This document shows, piece by piece, positions 31,361 to 40,072 of a DNA stretch of 64,000 bases. The notes under the pieces are model-generated. The model searched no databases. It was given only the letters and a program-made list of their open reading frames with translations, and was not told where the DNA came from. Each line of letters begins with the position of its first letter. Positions within the stretch are counted from its first letter, which is position 1. The position numbers and the translations under genes were made by a program. Location: assembly GCA_021325515.1 (NCBI GenBank), contig JAJPHC010000039.1, positions 124,001 through 188,000 on the forward strand, given 5' to 3'. The stretch is from Acidobacteriota bacterium (GTDB lineage: Bacteria > Acidobacteriota > Thermoanaerobaculia > Gp7-AA8).

Positions 31361-31987
31361 CTAACTCTCCAGCAGCGAGGCCAGCTCTTCGAACCCTCGC
31401 TCGCGCGCGACATCCGCCGGCGATTTTCCGTCGCCCGACTTTCGCTTCGGATCGGCACCTCGACCGAGCAGCAGCCGGGCAGTTTCGATGTCACCTCTCC
31501 CCGCGGAGCTGTGCAGTGGCACGTAGTCCAGTTGCTGCGTGGCGTTCGGATCGGCGCCATGATCGAGCAGCAGTTGCATGATCTCGCGATCGCCCTGCGC
31601 CGCCGCTGCATGCACCGGCGCGACCTTCATCGGGTTGCGCGCCGGAGCGCAGCAGTCGGCACCGCGCTCGATCAGCATCCGCGCGATCTCCGGATGCCGG
31701 AAGAAGATCGCGAGACCGAGGGCATTGAAGCCGTCGTCACCGAAGGAATCGAGCAGCGCGTGATCCCGATCGAGCAGCTCGCTCACGCGCACCGCATCGC
31801 CGTACGCCGCCGCCTCGTGAAACGAGAGACGATGGCCGCGCTCGAGAAATAGCGGGACGAGGTCCGCACGTCCGTTGTAGATCGCCTGCAGCAGCGCGGC
31901 GCCGTCGACGAGCGAGGGATCGCCATCGAGCAATGAGGCGACGCGGGCGCGATCGCCCTTGCGAATGGCTTCGAGCAACTCTTCCAT
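31361..31987 (-). CDS. ankyrin repeat protein
   Basis: About 208 residues. Start ATG 31987 has GGGAGGT six bases upstream. Five to six ankyrin-type repeats: e.g. FNALGLAIFFRHPEIARMLIERGAD, APVHAAAAQGDREIMQLLLDHGADPNA, VPLHSSAGRGDIETARLLLGRGADP and KSPADVARERGFEELASLLE. No signal peptide, so a cytoplasmic protein-contact module. Convergent with the oxidoreductase. Confidence 0.92.
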   Translation of the reverse strand: MEELLEAIRKGDRARVASLLDGDPSLVDGAALLQAIYNGRADLVPLFLERGHRLSFHEAAAYGDAVRVSELLDRDHALLDSFGDDGFNALGLAIFFRHPEIARMLIERGADCCAPARNPMKVAPVHAAAAQGDREIMQLLLDHGADPNATQQLDYVPLHSSAGRGDIETARLLLGRGADPKRKSGDGKSPADVARERGFEELASLLES

Positions 31988-32111
31988 CGTTCTACCTCCC
32001 GGAGAGTGAAGCGGCAAAACAGCCCTGTTCGATGCTCGAAATTCTACGCGCGCTGGATAAATAAACCCTTCCTGCGCCTCCGAGGGACCATTCCTGGTAG
32101 AGGAGATGCAG

Positions 32112-32300
32112 ATGATTCCTTTCGTGACGAAACAGGCGCAGCCATGCCGCAAGTGCGGGCACTCGCGTGCTGCACACATCGACGGAATCCGTTGCGCGCT
32201 CTGCGGATGCAGTCCGCAGCGCGAGGAGGAGATCCAGGAAAATCTCCCTTTCCGTTCTCTGATACCGCTCCGGGTGATGACGAACACACGAAAACGGTGA
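32112..32300 (+). CDS. small zinc-ribbon-like protein
   Basis: 62 residues from ATG 32112 (AGGAG six bases upstream). Two CxxC pairs, PCRKCGHSRAAHIDGIRCALCGC, suit a single zinc ion; a His in between may help. The C-terminus is basic. Family not recognised; could bind nucleic acid. Confidence 0.55.
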   Translation: MIPFVTKQAQPCRKCGHSRAAHIDGIRCALCGCSPQREEEIQENLPFRSLIPLRVMTNTRKR

Positions 32301-32347
32301 GCTGATCCGTAGGATTAACCGGAGCGTAACCTCAGTTGCGAACTGTT

Positions 32348-32572
32348 ATGGACATCCAAGTCAGAAAGACCCCGAAGCTCGTCTCAGTCTCTGACCGGAA
32401 CCTGCAAAGCGCCGCCATCCGCCTCCTCCCGAAGCACAACAAGCTCGTCTCTCCGGAGCTCGTTTACCTTCGTCGGGTGCTTGGCGACAAGGCGACCCAG
32501 ACGGAGATCGACGAGAAAGTCATCGCCGTCCGCCGACTCCCCTGGTCAGAGATCGTCGGCGCCGGCGACTAA
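32348..32572 (+). CDS. small hypothetical protein
   Basis: About 74 residues from ATG 32348. Basic N-terminal half (RKTPKLVSVSDRNLQSAAIRLLPKHN), no membrane or signal segment, no clear ribosome site. Codon use looks like its neighbours, but coding status is unproven. Confidence 0.4.
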   Translation: MDIQVRKTPKLVSVSDRNLQSAAIRLLPKHNKLVSPELVYLRRVLGDKATQTEIDEKVIAVRRLPWSEIVGAGD

Positions 32573-32613
32573 GCCGGAATCGCTCCGGATCTTCGCGCGT
32601 TTGACCTCGCGCG

Positions 32614-32751
32614 ATGTCCGACGAGCAGCCGTCCGCAGAGCTTCCTCAAGGCTCGGCCACCGAGCCCGAAGAGAATCTTCATCGCCCCGAAATCCGCCCC
32701 GCCAGCGAGCCCACCTGCTGCGGCTCCGGCTGCGACGATTGCCCGTTCTGA
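32614..32751 (+). CDS. mini protein with oxidoreductase-like CCGSGC motif
   Basis: 45 residues, ending PTCCGSGCDDCPF. The Cys-rich end matches the core of the oxidoreductase-like domain found at the C-terminus of short bacterial and N-terminus of eukaryotic proteins (pattern CCGxGCxxC). The N-terminus is Glu/Pro-rich. Its TGA is the first three bases of a GAGTGAY array. No ribosome site seen. Confidence 0.5.
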   Translation: MSDEQPSAELPQGSATEPEENLHRPEIRPASEPTCCGSGCDDCPF

Positions 32752-32893
32752 TGAGTGATGAGTGACGAGTGATGAGTGACGAGTGATCAGTAGTGGATGG
32801 AACGATCGCTGCTTAGCTTCGTCCTCGGTACTCATCACTCATCACTCGTCACTCGTCACTCGTCACTCATCACTCGTCACTCATCACTCATCA
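32749..32893. repeat. inverted array of heptamer GAGTGAY, copy 2
   Basis: Left arm 32749-32790, 39-base unrelated centre, right arm 32830-32893 of TCACTCA/TCACTCG words. Left arm supplies the stop codon of the mini protein. Same words as copies at 27466 and 58279. Confidence 0.9.
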
Positions 32894-32998
32894 AAGGACA
32901 CCGTTGCCGGCGCGATCGCCAGCGGCGGTATCGTCCTTTTCACAATGAGCTAAACGCAGTTCGGCGCGACTCCGTACCAATCAGCCGAGGAGATCATC

Positions 32999-35788
32999 AT
33001 GATGCAGCAGCGGCGGCACGGCCTTTTTGCAGTTCTGCTTTTTTGTCTTGCACCTCTGCTGTCCGCACGCGTGATCTCGTACGCACCGTACAGTGATCGG
33101 GTCTCCTTCCCCGGCGTTCAACACCGGCTGAGCCGCCACTTCGTCCTGGTCGAAGGACCGACGCCTGCGTATGGCGGGCCGATCCTCTCGCCACTGCCGT
33201 ACTACAACGGCTATCCGTTCGGCCAGGTCGTCGTCTACGACAACGAGAGCAAGGAAGAGCCGCGCGTCGTCTTTCCGCAGGACGGCTCTCTCGCCGCATT
33301 CACATTGCTGGCGATGCGCGAGAACGCGCAGGGAACTCCGGTCATCCTCATCCAGACCAACTCCACGCTCAACGGGCAGAACCCGCAGCAGCAGTGGCTG
33401 ATGCTGATCAGCACCGACGGCGGATCAACGTGGACCCACGTCCTCTTCCCCAACTCCGTCGTCAATCAACTCGGCTACTACACTCCCGACCTCGGAGGTC
33501 CCTACGCGCGCGGCAACTGGTCGCAGGTGCGCATCGGCACGAGCGACTACCCGTTCGTCGTCGGCACGTCGAGCGCGGTGATGGCGATCTCGCCGGACGG
33601 CATCGCGCGCACGATCGCTTCGACTGCCAACGTGGTGCAGCCGCTGGTTGGGATGAGCCGCGACGGCTCGCTGGCTCTGGTCCGGCTCACCCTGACGACG
33701 ATCACCGTCGTCCCCGTCACTCCCGCAGGCCAGTCGCTGCCGGTGCAGCGGCCCACGATCACCGTCGACTCTTCCGGAGTCTATGAGGGCTGGGTCGTGA
33801 ACGATCTCTCGTTCTATCTCCAGTCGCTGGTCGGCATGCGCCGGACGCTGAAGAGAGTGATCGGAGATGCCGTCGTCGATATCGCCGGAGCCGATCCGGC
33901 TACGTCGGACGTGATGTCATTCTTCGCCGTGCCCACGATCGATTACGACGGCGCATGGATGATTCAGCGCGGCACCGGAAAACCGACGCGCCTGCTCCGT
34001 TACACACCGGCCGATGGCGTGAAGACGCAGTGGGAAGATCCGACCGGTCCGGAAGTCGAGGCGCTGCATGCCGGGACTTCCGGGAATTCGCTCCTCATTC
34101 AGGTTCATCGCTCGCGCCCGCAGGCGGACCAGCGCCTCTTCAAGGATCCTGCGCTCGCCGTGTGGCACATCGGCGAGCCGGCGCCTGCGAGCTACGACGA
34201 GCTCTACCTCAACGAGACGCTGGCGAAGGGGTTCGTGCATGTCGATGTGGAGAAGATCGCGGCGGGCGACCCGTTCGTCTTCGACTCCGGACCGCAATCG
34301 ACCGGCGGCGGCGGTGGAGTCATCATCTCGCCCGCACCCGGCGGCGGCAGCGACGTCGTTCAGGAATGGGGCGTCGTCCGCGCATCGCTCAAACAGCATC
34401 TCGTGCTTCCCGGCATCGGACGGATCGAAGGTGCGTACGGAAGTTTCTGGAAGAGCGACATCATCCTCTACAACCCGCTGCCGGTCGCGCAGAACGTCAC
34501 GCTGCGCTATGTCGCAAACGGCGCCGTGACGACGGTGGCGGAAAACGATCAGAAGACCCTCACGCTCGCGCCGGGCGAGATCCGGCAGATCACCGACGCC
34601 TTGAAGTCGATCTTCGGCTACGACTCAGGAAACGGCGCGGTGTTCATCGATCCGGAATCGGGCATCAACGCCACGAGCCGCACGTACACGCGGTCCACCG
34701 CCGGCTCGTTCGGCTTCGGCATGAATGCGATCGACATCTTCTCCGCGACGCGGCCGCGATTCCCGGTGACCTTCTCCGGCGCATTCAACGGAAAGGATTT
34801 CCGCACCAGTCTGATTCTGACCGACGTCTCGGGCCGCGGAACGAATGCGAATCTGAAGGCGACCGGCATGAATGGACTCATGGGCGCTTCTCACGCGACG
34901 TTCGGGACGGCGGCTAACGGTCAGCAGCAGCTCGGCGGTTTGAGCAGTTTCCTCTCGCTCCTTCCCAGCGATACTGGCGCGCTGCTCGTGCAGCCCGAGA
35001 CCGGCGAGGCCATCGCATCGCTCTATCTCGTCGACAATCGCACGAACGACTCGACGTACTTCCCGCCCGACCTGCCGGCGCCTGTCGTCCGTACGATTCC
35101 CGTGATCGGACATGTCGACGGTGCGAACAATTCGCAGTTCCGCAGCGATCTCTATCTCTACAACCCCGCGGGCCAGACACGCACGGTCACGCTCCAGGTG
35201 AAGCCGTGGGACACGCCGGAGAGCCCGAATGCGATCTCGCTCACGATGCTTCCCAACGAGGCGCGCGTGATTCGCGATGTCCTCTTCACTGTCTTCGGCC
35301 GCACCGGCCTGGCGCGTCTCCGCTATCAGTCGACGTCGGACGCGGCGAGCATTCGCGTCACATCAAGGACCTACACGATCGACAAGGATGGCGGCACGTA
35401 CGGCTTTCTGATGCCGCCGCTGAACAATTTCCAGTCCGCAGGAGTGGGCGACACGCTCGAGATTCTCGGAGCCGTCGGCGACAAGAACTTCCGCACCAAC
35501 CTCGGCCTCGTCGAGATGACGGCCTTCCCGAACAACACCAGCGCCATGGTGAAGGTCGACATCGTCGATGCCGCGGGACATACGATCGACACGTTCACGA
35601 CGGCGGTCGCCGTCGCCGGCGGCATGCAGATCAACGACATCTTCCACGCCCGCAACCTCGGGGACAACGCGGGAGCGGTGCTCATCCGGATCTCGCCGGT
35701 CAGCGGAATGATCGGCGCCTACGCCACGATCATCGACAACGGGACGAACGATCCGACATACCTCGCGGCGCAACTCGGCGCGAAATGA
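32999..35788 (+). CDS. large secreted protein with four C-terminal repeats
   Basis: 929 residues. GAGGAG lies 6 bases before the first of two ATGs. Signal peptide (HGLFAVLLFCLAPLLSARV). The first half has propeller-like blades (TLLAMRENAQGTPVILIQ, WLMLISTDGGSTWTHVLFPNS with an Asp-box-like SxDGGxTW). From about residue 475 four related segments of about 115 residues follow (starts near 475, 593, 704, 821), each with a G-A-x-G...F-R/K-(S/T)-(D/N/S)-L pattern. Extracellular; function unknown. Confidence 0.8.
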   Translation: MMQQRRHGLFAVLLFCLAPLLSARVISYAPYSDRVSFPGVQHRLSRHFVLVEGPTPAYGGPILSPLPYYNGYPFGQVVVYDNESKEEPRVVFPQDGSLAAFTLLAMRENAQGTPVILIQTNSTLNGQNPQQQWLMLISTDGGSTWTHVLFPNSVVNQLGYYTPDLGGPYARGNWSQVRIGTSDYPFVVGTSSAVMAISPDGIARTIASTANVVQPLVGMSRDGSLALVRLTLTTITVVPVTPAGQSLPVQRPTITVDSSGVYEGWVVNDLSFYLQSLVGMRRTLKRVIGDAVVDIAGADPATSDVMSFFAVPTIDYDGAWMIQRGTGKPTRLLRYTPADGVKTQWEDPTGPEVEALHAGTSGNSLLIQVHRSRPQADQRLFKDPALAVWHIGEPAPASYDELYLNETLAKGFVHVDVEKIAAGDPFVFDSGPQSTGGGGGVIISPAPGGGSDVVQEWGVVRASLKQHLVLPGIGRIEGAYGSFWKSDIILYNPLPVAQNVTLRYVANGAVTTVAENDQKTLTLAPGEIRQITDALKSIFGYDSGNGAVFIDPESGINATSRTYTRSTAGSFGFGMNAIDIFSATRPRFPVTFSGAFNGKDFRTSLILTDVSGRGTNANLKATGMNGLMGASHATFGTAANGQQQLGGLSSFLSLLPSDTGALLVQPETGEAIASLYLVDNRTNDSTYFPPDLPAPVVRTIPVIGHVDGANNSQFRSDLYLYNPAGQTRTVTLQVKPWDTPESPNAISLTMLPNEARVIRDVLFTVFGRTGLARLRYQSTSDAASIRVTSRTYTIDKDGGTYGFLMPPLNNFQSAGVGDTLEILGAVGDKNFRTNLGLVEMTAFPNNTSAMVKVDIVDAAGHTIDTFTTAVAVAGGMQINDIFHARNLGDNAGAVLIRISPVSGMIGAYATIIDNGTNDPTYLAAQLGAK

Positions 35789-35800
35789 TGAAATAGGAGA

Positions 35801-36352
35801 ATGTCTTACTGCGACGTGGCCATCGGCCATCCTTTTCACGGCCCCTATCACGATCACGAATACGGCTTCCCGATTCTCGAGGACGACGCGCTGTTCGAGC
35901 GCCTCGTCCTCGAGATCAATCAGGCCGGACTCTCCTGGCTCACGATCCTCAAAAAGCGCGAGGCATTTCGCAAGGCCTATCGCGGATTCGAGATCGCGCG
36001 GGTTGCGCGCTTCAACAATCGCGACCGGCAGCGGCTCCTCAGCGATGCGGGCATCATCCGCAACCGCCTGAAGATCGACGCCGCGATCGAGAACGCGAAG
36101 CGGATCCTCGCCCTGCCGCAGGGATCATTCGCGCAGTGGCTCGAGGAACATCATCCGCTCAGCCGCGAAGAGTGGGTGAAGCTCTTCAGGAAGACGTTCG
36201 CGTTCACCGGCGGAGAGATCACGTCGTCGTTTCTGATCAGCATCGGCTATCTGCCCGGCGCGCATGATGAGACGTGCCCGGTCTTCGCGAAATCGAGCGC
36301 CGCCGTCTCGGCAGCATTCGACGGGCGCCGCACCGCGCGAAGGAAACGCTGA
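35801..36352 (+). CDS. tag: DNA-3-methyladenine glycosylase I
   Basis: 183 residues. Removes 3-methyladenine from DNA in base excision repair. Zinc-site residues Cys4 and His17 at the N-terminus (SYCDVAIGHPFHGPYHDHEYG) and HDETC near the end match the Tag pattern. LEINQAGLSWLTILKKR with the conserved Glu/Gln region and the helix-hairpin-helix are intact. Starts 13 bases after the large secreted protein. Confidence 0.96.
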   Translation: MSYCDVAIGHPFHGPYHDHEYGFPILEDDALFERLVLEINQAGLSWLTILKKREAFRKAYRGFEIARVARFNNRDRQRLLSDAGIIRNRLKIDAAIENAKRILALPQGSFAQWLEEHHPLSREEWVKLFRKTFAFTGGEITSSFLISIGYLPGAHDETCPVFAKSSAAVSAAFDGRRTARRKR

Positions 36353-36360
36353 CGCGTCGA

Positions 36361-37425
36361 TCACTGCGGGCGAGATGCGCTCTCTCCGCACAAGCCCATC
36401 GCTTCCGCGTAGAGCCCATGGAAGTGGTGCACACCATTCTCGCGCTGCGGTGAATAGCGGCCGGTGTCATACGTCGCCGACGCGAGGCCGCGCTGCACCG
36501 CTTCGCAGATCTCGATGTCCTCGATCTGAATCTCGTCGCTGAAGGAGATCGTCTCGTCGATCTCCTGGCGCACCTTCTCCGGATCGCGGAAGTACCACTC
36601 GAAGACGGTCAGCGTCCTCCCCTGTCCCAGCGGCAGAATCAGATTCGTCGAGAAGTTGTCCGGATAGACGTTCAGCATCAGGTTGGGATAGACCCAGTAG
36701 TAACTGACCTCGCTACCCGATTCACTCACGCGAATGCGCTCCGCGCGCTTCAACGGCGCGTGCTGAATCGAGTACCAGCGCTTCGTCTCCGTCCGGTAGT
36801 TCGGATAGTCGATCTCGCGAAAGAGGGACGGATGGACGATGGGGATGTGATAGCCCTCGAGGTAGTTGTCGACGTAGACCTTCCAGTTGCAGTTCATCTC
36901 CCAATCTTTCCGCGCGGCGAGACGATAGCCGCGGAAGTCATGGCGGGTGATGTCGCCGAGGAAATCGGCGAGCGCCGGCACTGCATGGGAGATGGAGACG
37001 AAGATCAAATCACTCCACTCTTCGATTCTGAACTGCGGCAGGCATGGGCGATCGAACTCCTGAACACCTTCGAACTCAGGAGTGCGCAGCAGCGTTCCGT
37101 CGAGGTTGTACGTCCAGCCGTGATAGCCGCATTGCAGCACGGGGCGCTTCCCCTCCCCTTTCGCCACGGGCCCGGCGCGATGGCGGCAGACGTTCGACAT
37201 CGCGCGCAGCACGCCATCATTGCCGCGGACGACGAGCACCGGCTCCGCGCCGATGGTCGTCGTGAAAAACTGCCCAGGCTCACGCACCTGTTCCGCGCGG
37301 CCGGCAAGCTGCCAGACGGCGCCGAACACATCGCGCTGTTCCTGTTCGAGCACCGCAGCATCGAAGTAGTAGCGCGACGGAATCGTCGCCGCGAATTCGA
37401 GTCGTGAATCGAAAGTCCAACTCAT
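36361..37425 (-). CDS. Rieske [2Fe-2S] oxygenase, alpha subunit
   Basis: About 354 residues from ATG 37425, which overlaps the permease stop (ATGA). The Rieske cluster motif is CRHRAG...CGYHGWTY. The mononuclear iron site is in VDNYLEGYHIPIVHP (Asp, His, His). Needs a reductase and ferredoxin not present here. Similar proteins hydroxylate aromatic rings or demethylate quaternary amines such as choline, betaine or carnitine; the paired permease favours uptake of a small amine or amino acid, which is inference. Confidence 0.9.
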   Translation of the reverse strand: MSWTFDSRLEFAATIPSRYYFDAAVLEQEQRDVFGAVWQLAGRAEQVREPGQFFTTTIGAEPVLVVRGNDGVLRAMSNVCRHRAGPVAKGEGKRPVLQCGYHGWTYNLDGTLLRTPEFEGVQEFDRPCLPQFRIEEWSDLIFVSISHAVPALADFLGDITRHDFRGYRLAARKDWEMNCNWKVYVDNYLEGYHIPIVHPSLFREIDYPNYRTETKRWYSIQHAPLKRAERIRVSESGSEVSYYWVYPNLMLNVYPDNFSTNLILPLGQGRTLTVFEWYFRDPEKVRQEIDETISFSDEIQIEDIEICEAVQRGLASATYDTGRYSPQRENGVHHFHGLYAEAMGLCGESASRPQ

Positions 37426-38753
37426 TTGTATTTCGCCAGTCGTGTCACCCAGAAGACCGGGTAGCTCAGCGCCAGAAGCACGAGCGTGTAGATGCTGTTC
37501 CGCGTATCGGCAGCCATCTGGCTGACGAGAAACGCGATCGAGGCGGCGAGTGCGATGCCTGTCGTGAACGGATGTCCCCACGCGCGGTAAGGCCGCTCGG
37601 CATCGGGCTGGCGGCGGCGCATGACGAAGAGCGAGACGAAGGAGAGCGTGTAGTTCGCGACGAAGAAGAACGCCAGCTTCGCCAGCACCGTCTCGAATGT
37701 GCCCGTGAGCACGAACACCGCGGCGACGATGCTGCTGAAGAGCAGCGCGACATCCGGCGTCCCGCCATGGTTCACTTCACGCGCGCCGCGCCAGAAGAGT
37801 CCATCGCTCGCCATCGCATAGAGCACGCGCGGCGCCATCAGCACATTCGAGTTCACCGCACTGAGCAGCGAGATGATGAAAATACAGCGCAGAATCGGAT
37901 CGGCATACATTCCGAACACATGCTGCGCGACGACACCCGCCGCGAGCTTCTGCCCCGCAATCGATCCGAGAGGAACCACGCGCAGGAACGCGAGGTTCAT
38001 CATCAGGTAGAGAACGATCACCAGCACGACGCCGCCGAACATCGAGCGAGGAATGTCGCGTCCCGGATCGCGCACTTCTTCCGAGAAATAGATGATGCTC
38101 GTCCATCCATCGTAGGTGTAGATGACCGCGGCGAGCGCCAGCATGAACGCGGTGAAGAACGATCCTTCGCTGTCGGTCACGAATGAATCGAGGAACGGAT
38201 TGCGCCCGCCGAGATGGAAGCAGGCGAAGACCAGAGCGATCAGGACGACGGCTTTCATCACGCTGGTGACGTTCTGCATCGCTCCGCCCCAGCGGATGCC
38301 GAGCCATTGAACGAGCGTCAGGAGTCCGATGGTGAGCAGCGCGACCACTTCGTACGCGCGAAGCGCATAGAGATAGATGAGCGCATATTCGCCGACGGTG
38401 ATCGCGACGAGCGCAGTCGTGCCGCACGTCGACAGCCAGTCGCTCCAGCCGACGATGAAGCCCGCGTAATCGCCGAGCGCATGGCGGACGAACACATACT
38501 GCCCGCCGGACCGGGGAACCATCGTCGCCAGTTCCGCCAGCGCGTTGGCGCCGAGCAGCGCGTAGAGACCGCCGATGATCCAGACCGCGAGATACGGTCC
38601 AACGCTCGGAAGATGCTGCGCGATCTCTCCCGGCGTGCGGAGAATGCCGGCGCCGATGATGTTGCCGATCGTTACTGCGAGACCAAACCCGAGTCCCAGG
38701 ATCGCCAGAAGGCGCCGCGGGGATTTCGCGGTGGGCATCGCTGTGTCCGGCAT
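37422..38753 (-). CDS. APC-family amino acid permease
   Basis: 443 residues with about twelve membrane helices. Helix 1 carries the unwound GNIIGAGILRTPGEIAQ substrate motif of the amino acid/polyamine/organocation superfamily; LARL/LSRxxPRAL-like GANALAELATMVPRSGGQYVFV also fits. Inner-membrane uptake by ion coupling. First gene of a two-gene unit with the Rieske oxygenase. Confidence 0.93.
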   Translation of the reverse strand: MPDTAMPTAKSPRRLLAILGLGFGLAVTIGNIIGAGILRTPGEIAQHLPSVGPYLAVWIIGGLYALLGANALAELATMVPRSGGQYVFVRHALGDYAGFIVGWSDWLSTCGTTALVAITVGEYALIYLYALRAYEVVALLTIGLLTLVQWLGIRWGGAMQNVTSVMKAVVLIALVFACFHLGGRNPFLDSFVTDSEGSFFTAFMLALAAVIYTYDGWTSIIYFSEEVRDPGRDIPRSMFGGVVLVIVLYLMMNLAFLRVVPLGSIAGQKLAAGVVAQHVFGMYADPILRCIFIISLLSAVNSNVLMAPRVLYAMASDGLFWRGAREVNHGGTPDVALLFSSIVAAVFVLTGTFETVLAKLAFFFVANYTLSFVSLFVMRRRQPDAERPYRAWGHPFTTGIALAASIAFLVSQMAADTRNSIYTLVLLALSYPVFWVTRLAKYK

Positions 38754-38799
38754 GCGGCGCGCTAAGTGTAGCGCGCTCCCGCTGCTCTACCTCACCGTT

Positions 38800-38827
38800 C
38801 CCCTCTCCCCGCGAGCGGGGAGAGGGG
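38800..38827. repeat. CCCCTCTCCCC palindrome
   Basis: 12-13 bp arms CCCCTCTCCCCGC/GCGGGGAGAGGGG with almost no loop, between the permease start and the DUF4097-like gene. A related, longer palindrome lies at 45571-45629. Such GC-rich intergenic palindromes are common in many bacterial genomes. Confidence 0.75.
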
Positions 38828-38843
38828 CAGGGGCTTCATAGCA

Positions 38844-39713
38844 TCAGTTCCGCTCTTTGATCGACAGCGGCCCGTTGTGCGTCGCGATGTGAATCACCGC
38901 CGGGCCCGAGCCGAGCTCGATGCGCCGGCTTTCCCCATCATCATCCGTGACCGTTCGCTTCGCACCGCGGCATGCCTCCGCCTTGCACGACACCGGTCCA
39001 TGTCCATTCGCCTCGGCGACCACACCTGAGCGATAGTCATGCGGGATCTTCAGCGACAGAGGGCCGTTGTTCGTCGACGCCTGGAGCGATCCGTCCCACT
39101 CCGTTCCTTCGAGCTTGAGAGAGAGCGGGCCGTTCTCGGCATTCAGGCTTACGGTTCCGCGCCCGCCAGCGAAGCTGATCGGACCATTCACGGTCGTCGC
39201 GTCGATCGTGCCGCTCGAGCGTTTCACCGACAGCGGTCCGTTCTGCGCGCGCAGCTTCATCGTGCCGTTCGCATCGTAAAGACCGACCGGTCCGCTCGTC
39301 GCATCGACGTCGAGCACCGCGTTCTTCGGGGCGCGAATCAGGAAATAGACGAACGCCTTTTCGCCGGCGCTCTTCGACGTCAGTTCGTTGCCGCTCAGAC
39401 TCACGCGGATATCGTTCAGCGCAGCCGCATCCGCTCCGGCCTTGCACGCCTTGATCGACCAGTCGCTCTTGTCCCAGCCAACAACGCGGACTCCGGTGTG
39501 CTCCGACGCGCGCACGCGAAGACTCCGCAGTCCCGCGGCGGGAATCTCTTCCTCTGCGCGCACAGCCTTCGCATCCTCGAAGCTGACTTTGACCTGGCTG
39601 CAGTCGGTCACGACTTCGTCATCTGCGTCGATCGAGAGATTCATCCCATGCTGGTGGCTGTATCCCGCGAGAGGGAGCAGCGCAGGCAACACCCATAGCA
39701 AAAGCTTTCGCAT
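38844..39713 (-). CDS. secreted DUF4097-like beta-solenoid protein
   Basis: 289 residues. Signal peptide (LLLWVLPALLPLAGYS). The second half contains six spaced NGPLSxK-like repeats (QNGPLSVK, VNGPISFA, ENGPLSLK, NNGPLSLK, GHGPVSCK, HNGPLSIK) typical of the beta-helix DUF4097/adhesin-like fold. Cys pair near the C-terminus (CKAEAC). Probably periplasmic or surface; role unknown. Confidence 0.85.
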   Translation of the reverse strand: MRKLLLWVLPALLPLAGYSHQHGMNLSIDADDEVVTDCSQVKVSFEDAKAVRAEEEIPAAGLRSLRVRASEHTGVRVVGWDKSDWSIKACKAGADAAALNDIRVSLSGNELTSKSAGEKAFVYFLIRAPKNAVLDVDATSGPVGLYDANGTMKLRAQNGPLSVKRSSGTIDATTVNGPISFAGGRGTVSLNAENGPLSLKLEGTEWDGSLQASTNNGPLSLKIPHDYRSGVVAEANGHGPVSCKAEACRGAKRTVTDDDGESRRIELGSGPAVIHIATHNGPLSIKERN

Positions 39714-39800
39714 CGTTCGTCCTCCGTTCCAATTGGATGGATAGACGAGAATCGCGAGAAAAGGTTAGACGCGGATCGGGACAATTCGATTGGCAGCGGA

Positions 39801-40070
39801 GTGCGGACGCCTCGTCCGCACTTTTCTACGCAGGCGGAGCACCGCTGCCTCGACGGCAGCGGCTCGCGGACGAGGCGTCCGCGCTCCACCTGCCGCGATC
39901 GCACTCGCTGTGCTCGTCCGCACTTTTCTACGCAGGCGGAGCACCGCTGCCTCGACGGCAGCGGCTCGCGGACGAGGCGTCCGCGCTCCACCTGCGGCGA
40001 TCGCACTCGCCACTTTTTCTACGCGGGCGGAGTTCGCGGACGAGGCGTCCGCGCTCCACCTGCGGCGATC
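39801..40070. repeat. tandem repeat, 102-bp unit, next to the OmpA-like gene stop
   Basis: Copy 1 at 39814-39915 (102 bp), copy 2 at 39916-40010, truncated copy 3 at 40011-40070, preceded by a 21-base palindrome (39801-39821, GTGCGGACG with its complement). Each unit has two hairpins, GCTGCC-TCGA-GGCAGC and GCGGACG-AGG-CGTCCGC; copy 3 lacks the first. Ends 2 bases from the ompA-like stop. Fills the whole spacer; no gene seen. Confidence 0.85.
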
Positions 40071-40072
40071 TT

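Noticed and set aside
39801-40070. Possible CRISPR array
   Set aside because: Only two full copies of a 102-bp unit with no spacers between them, and no cas genes.
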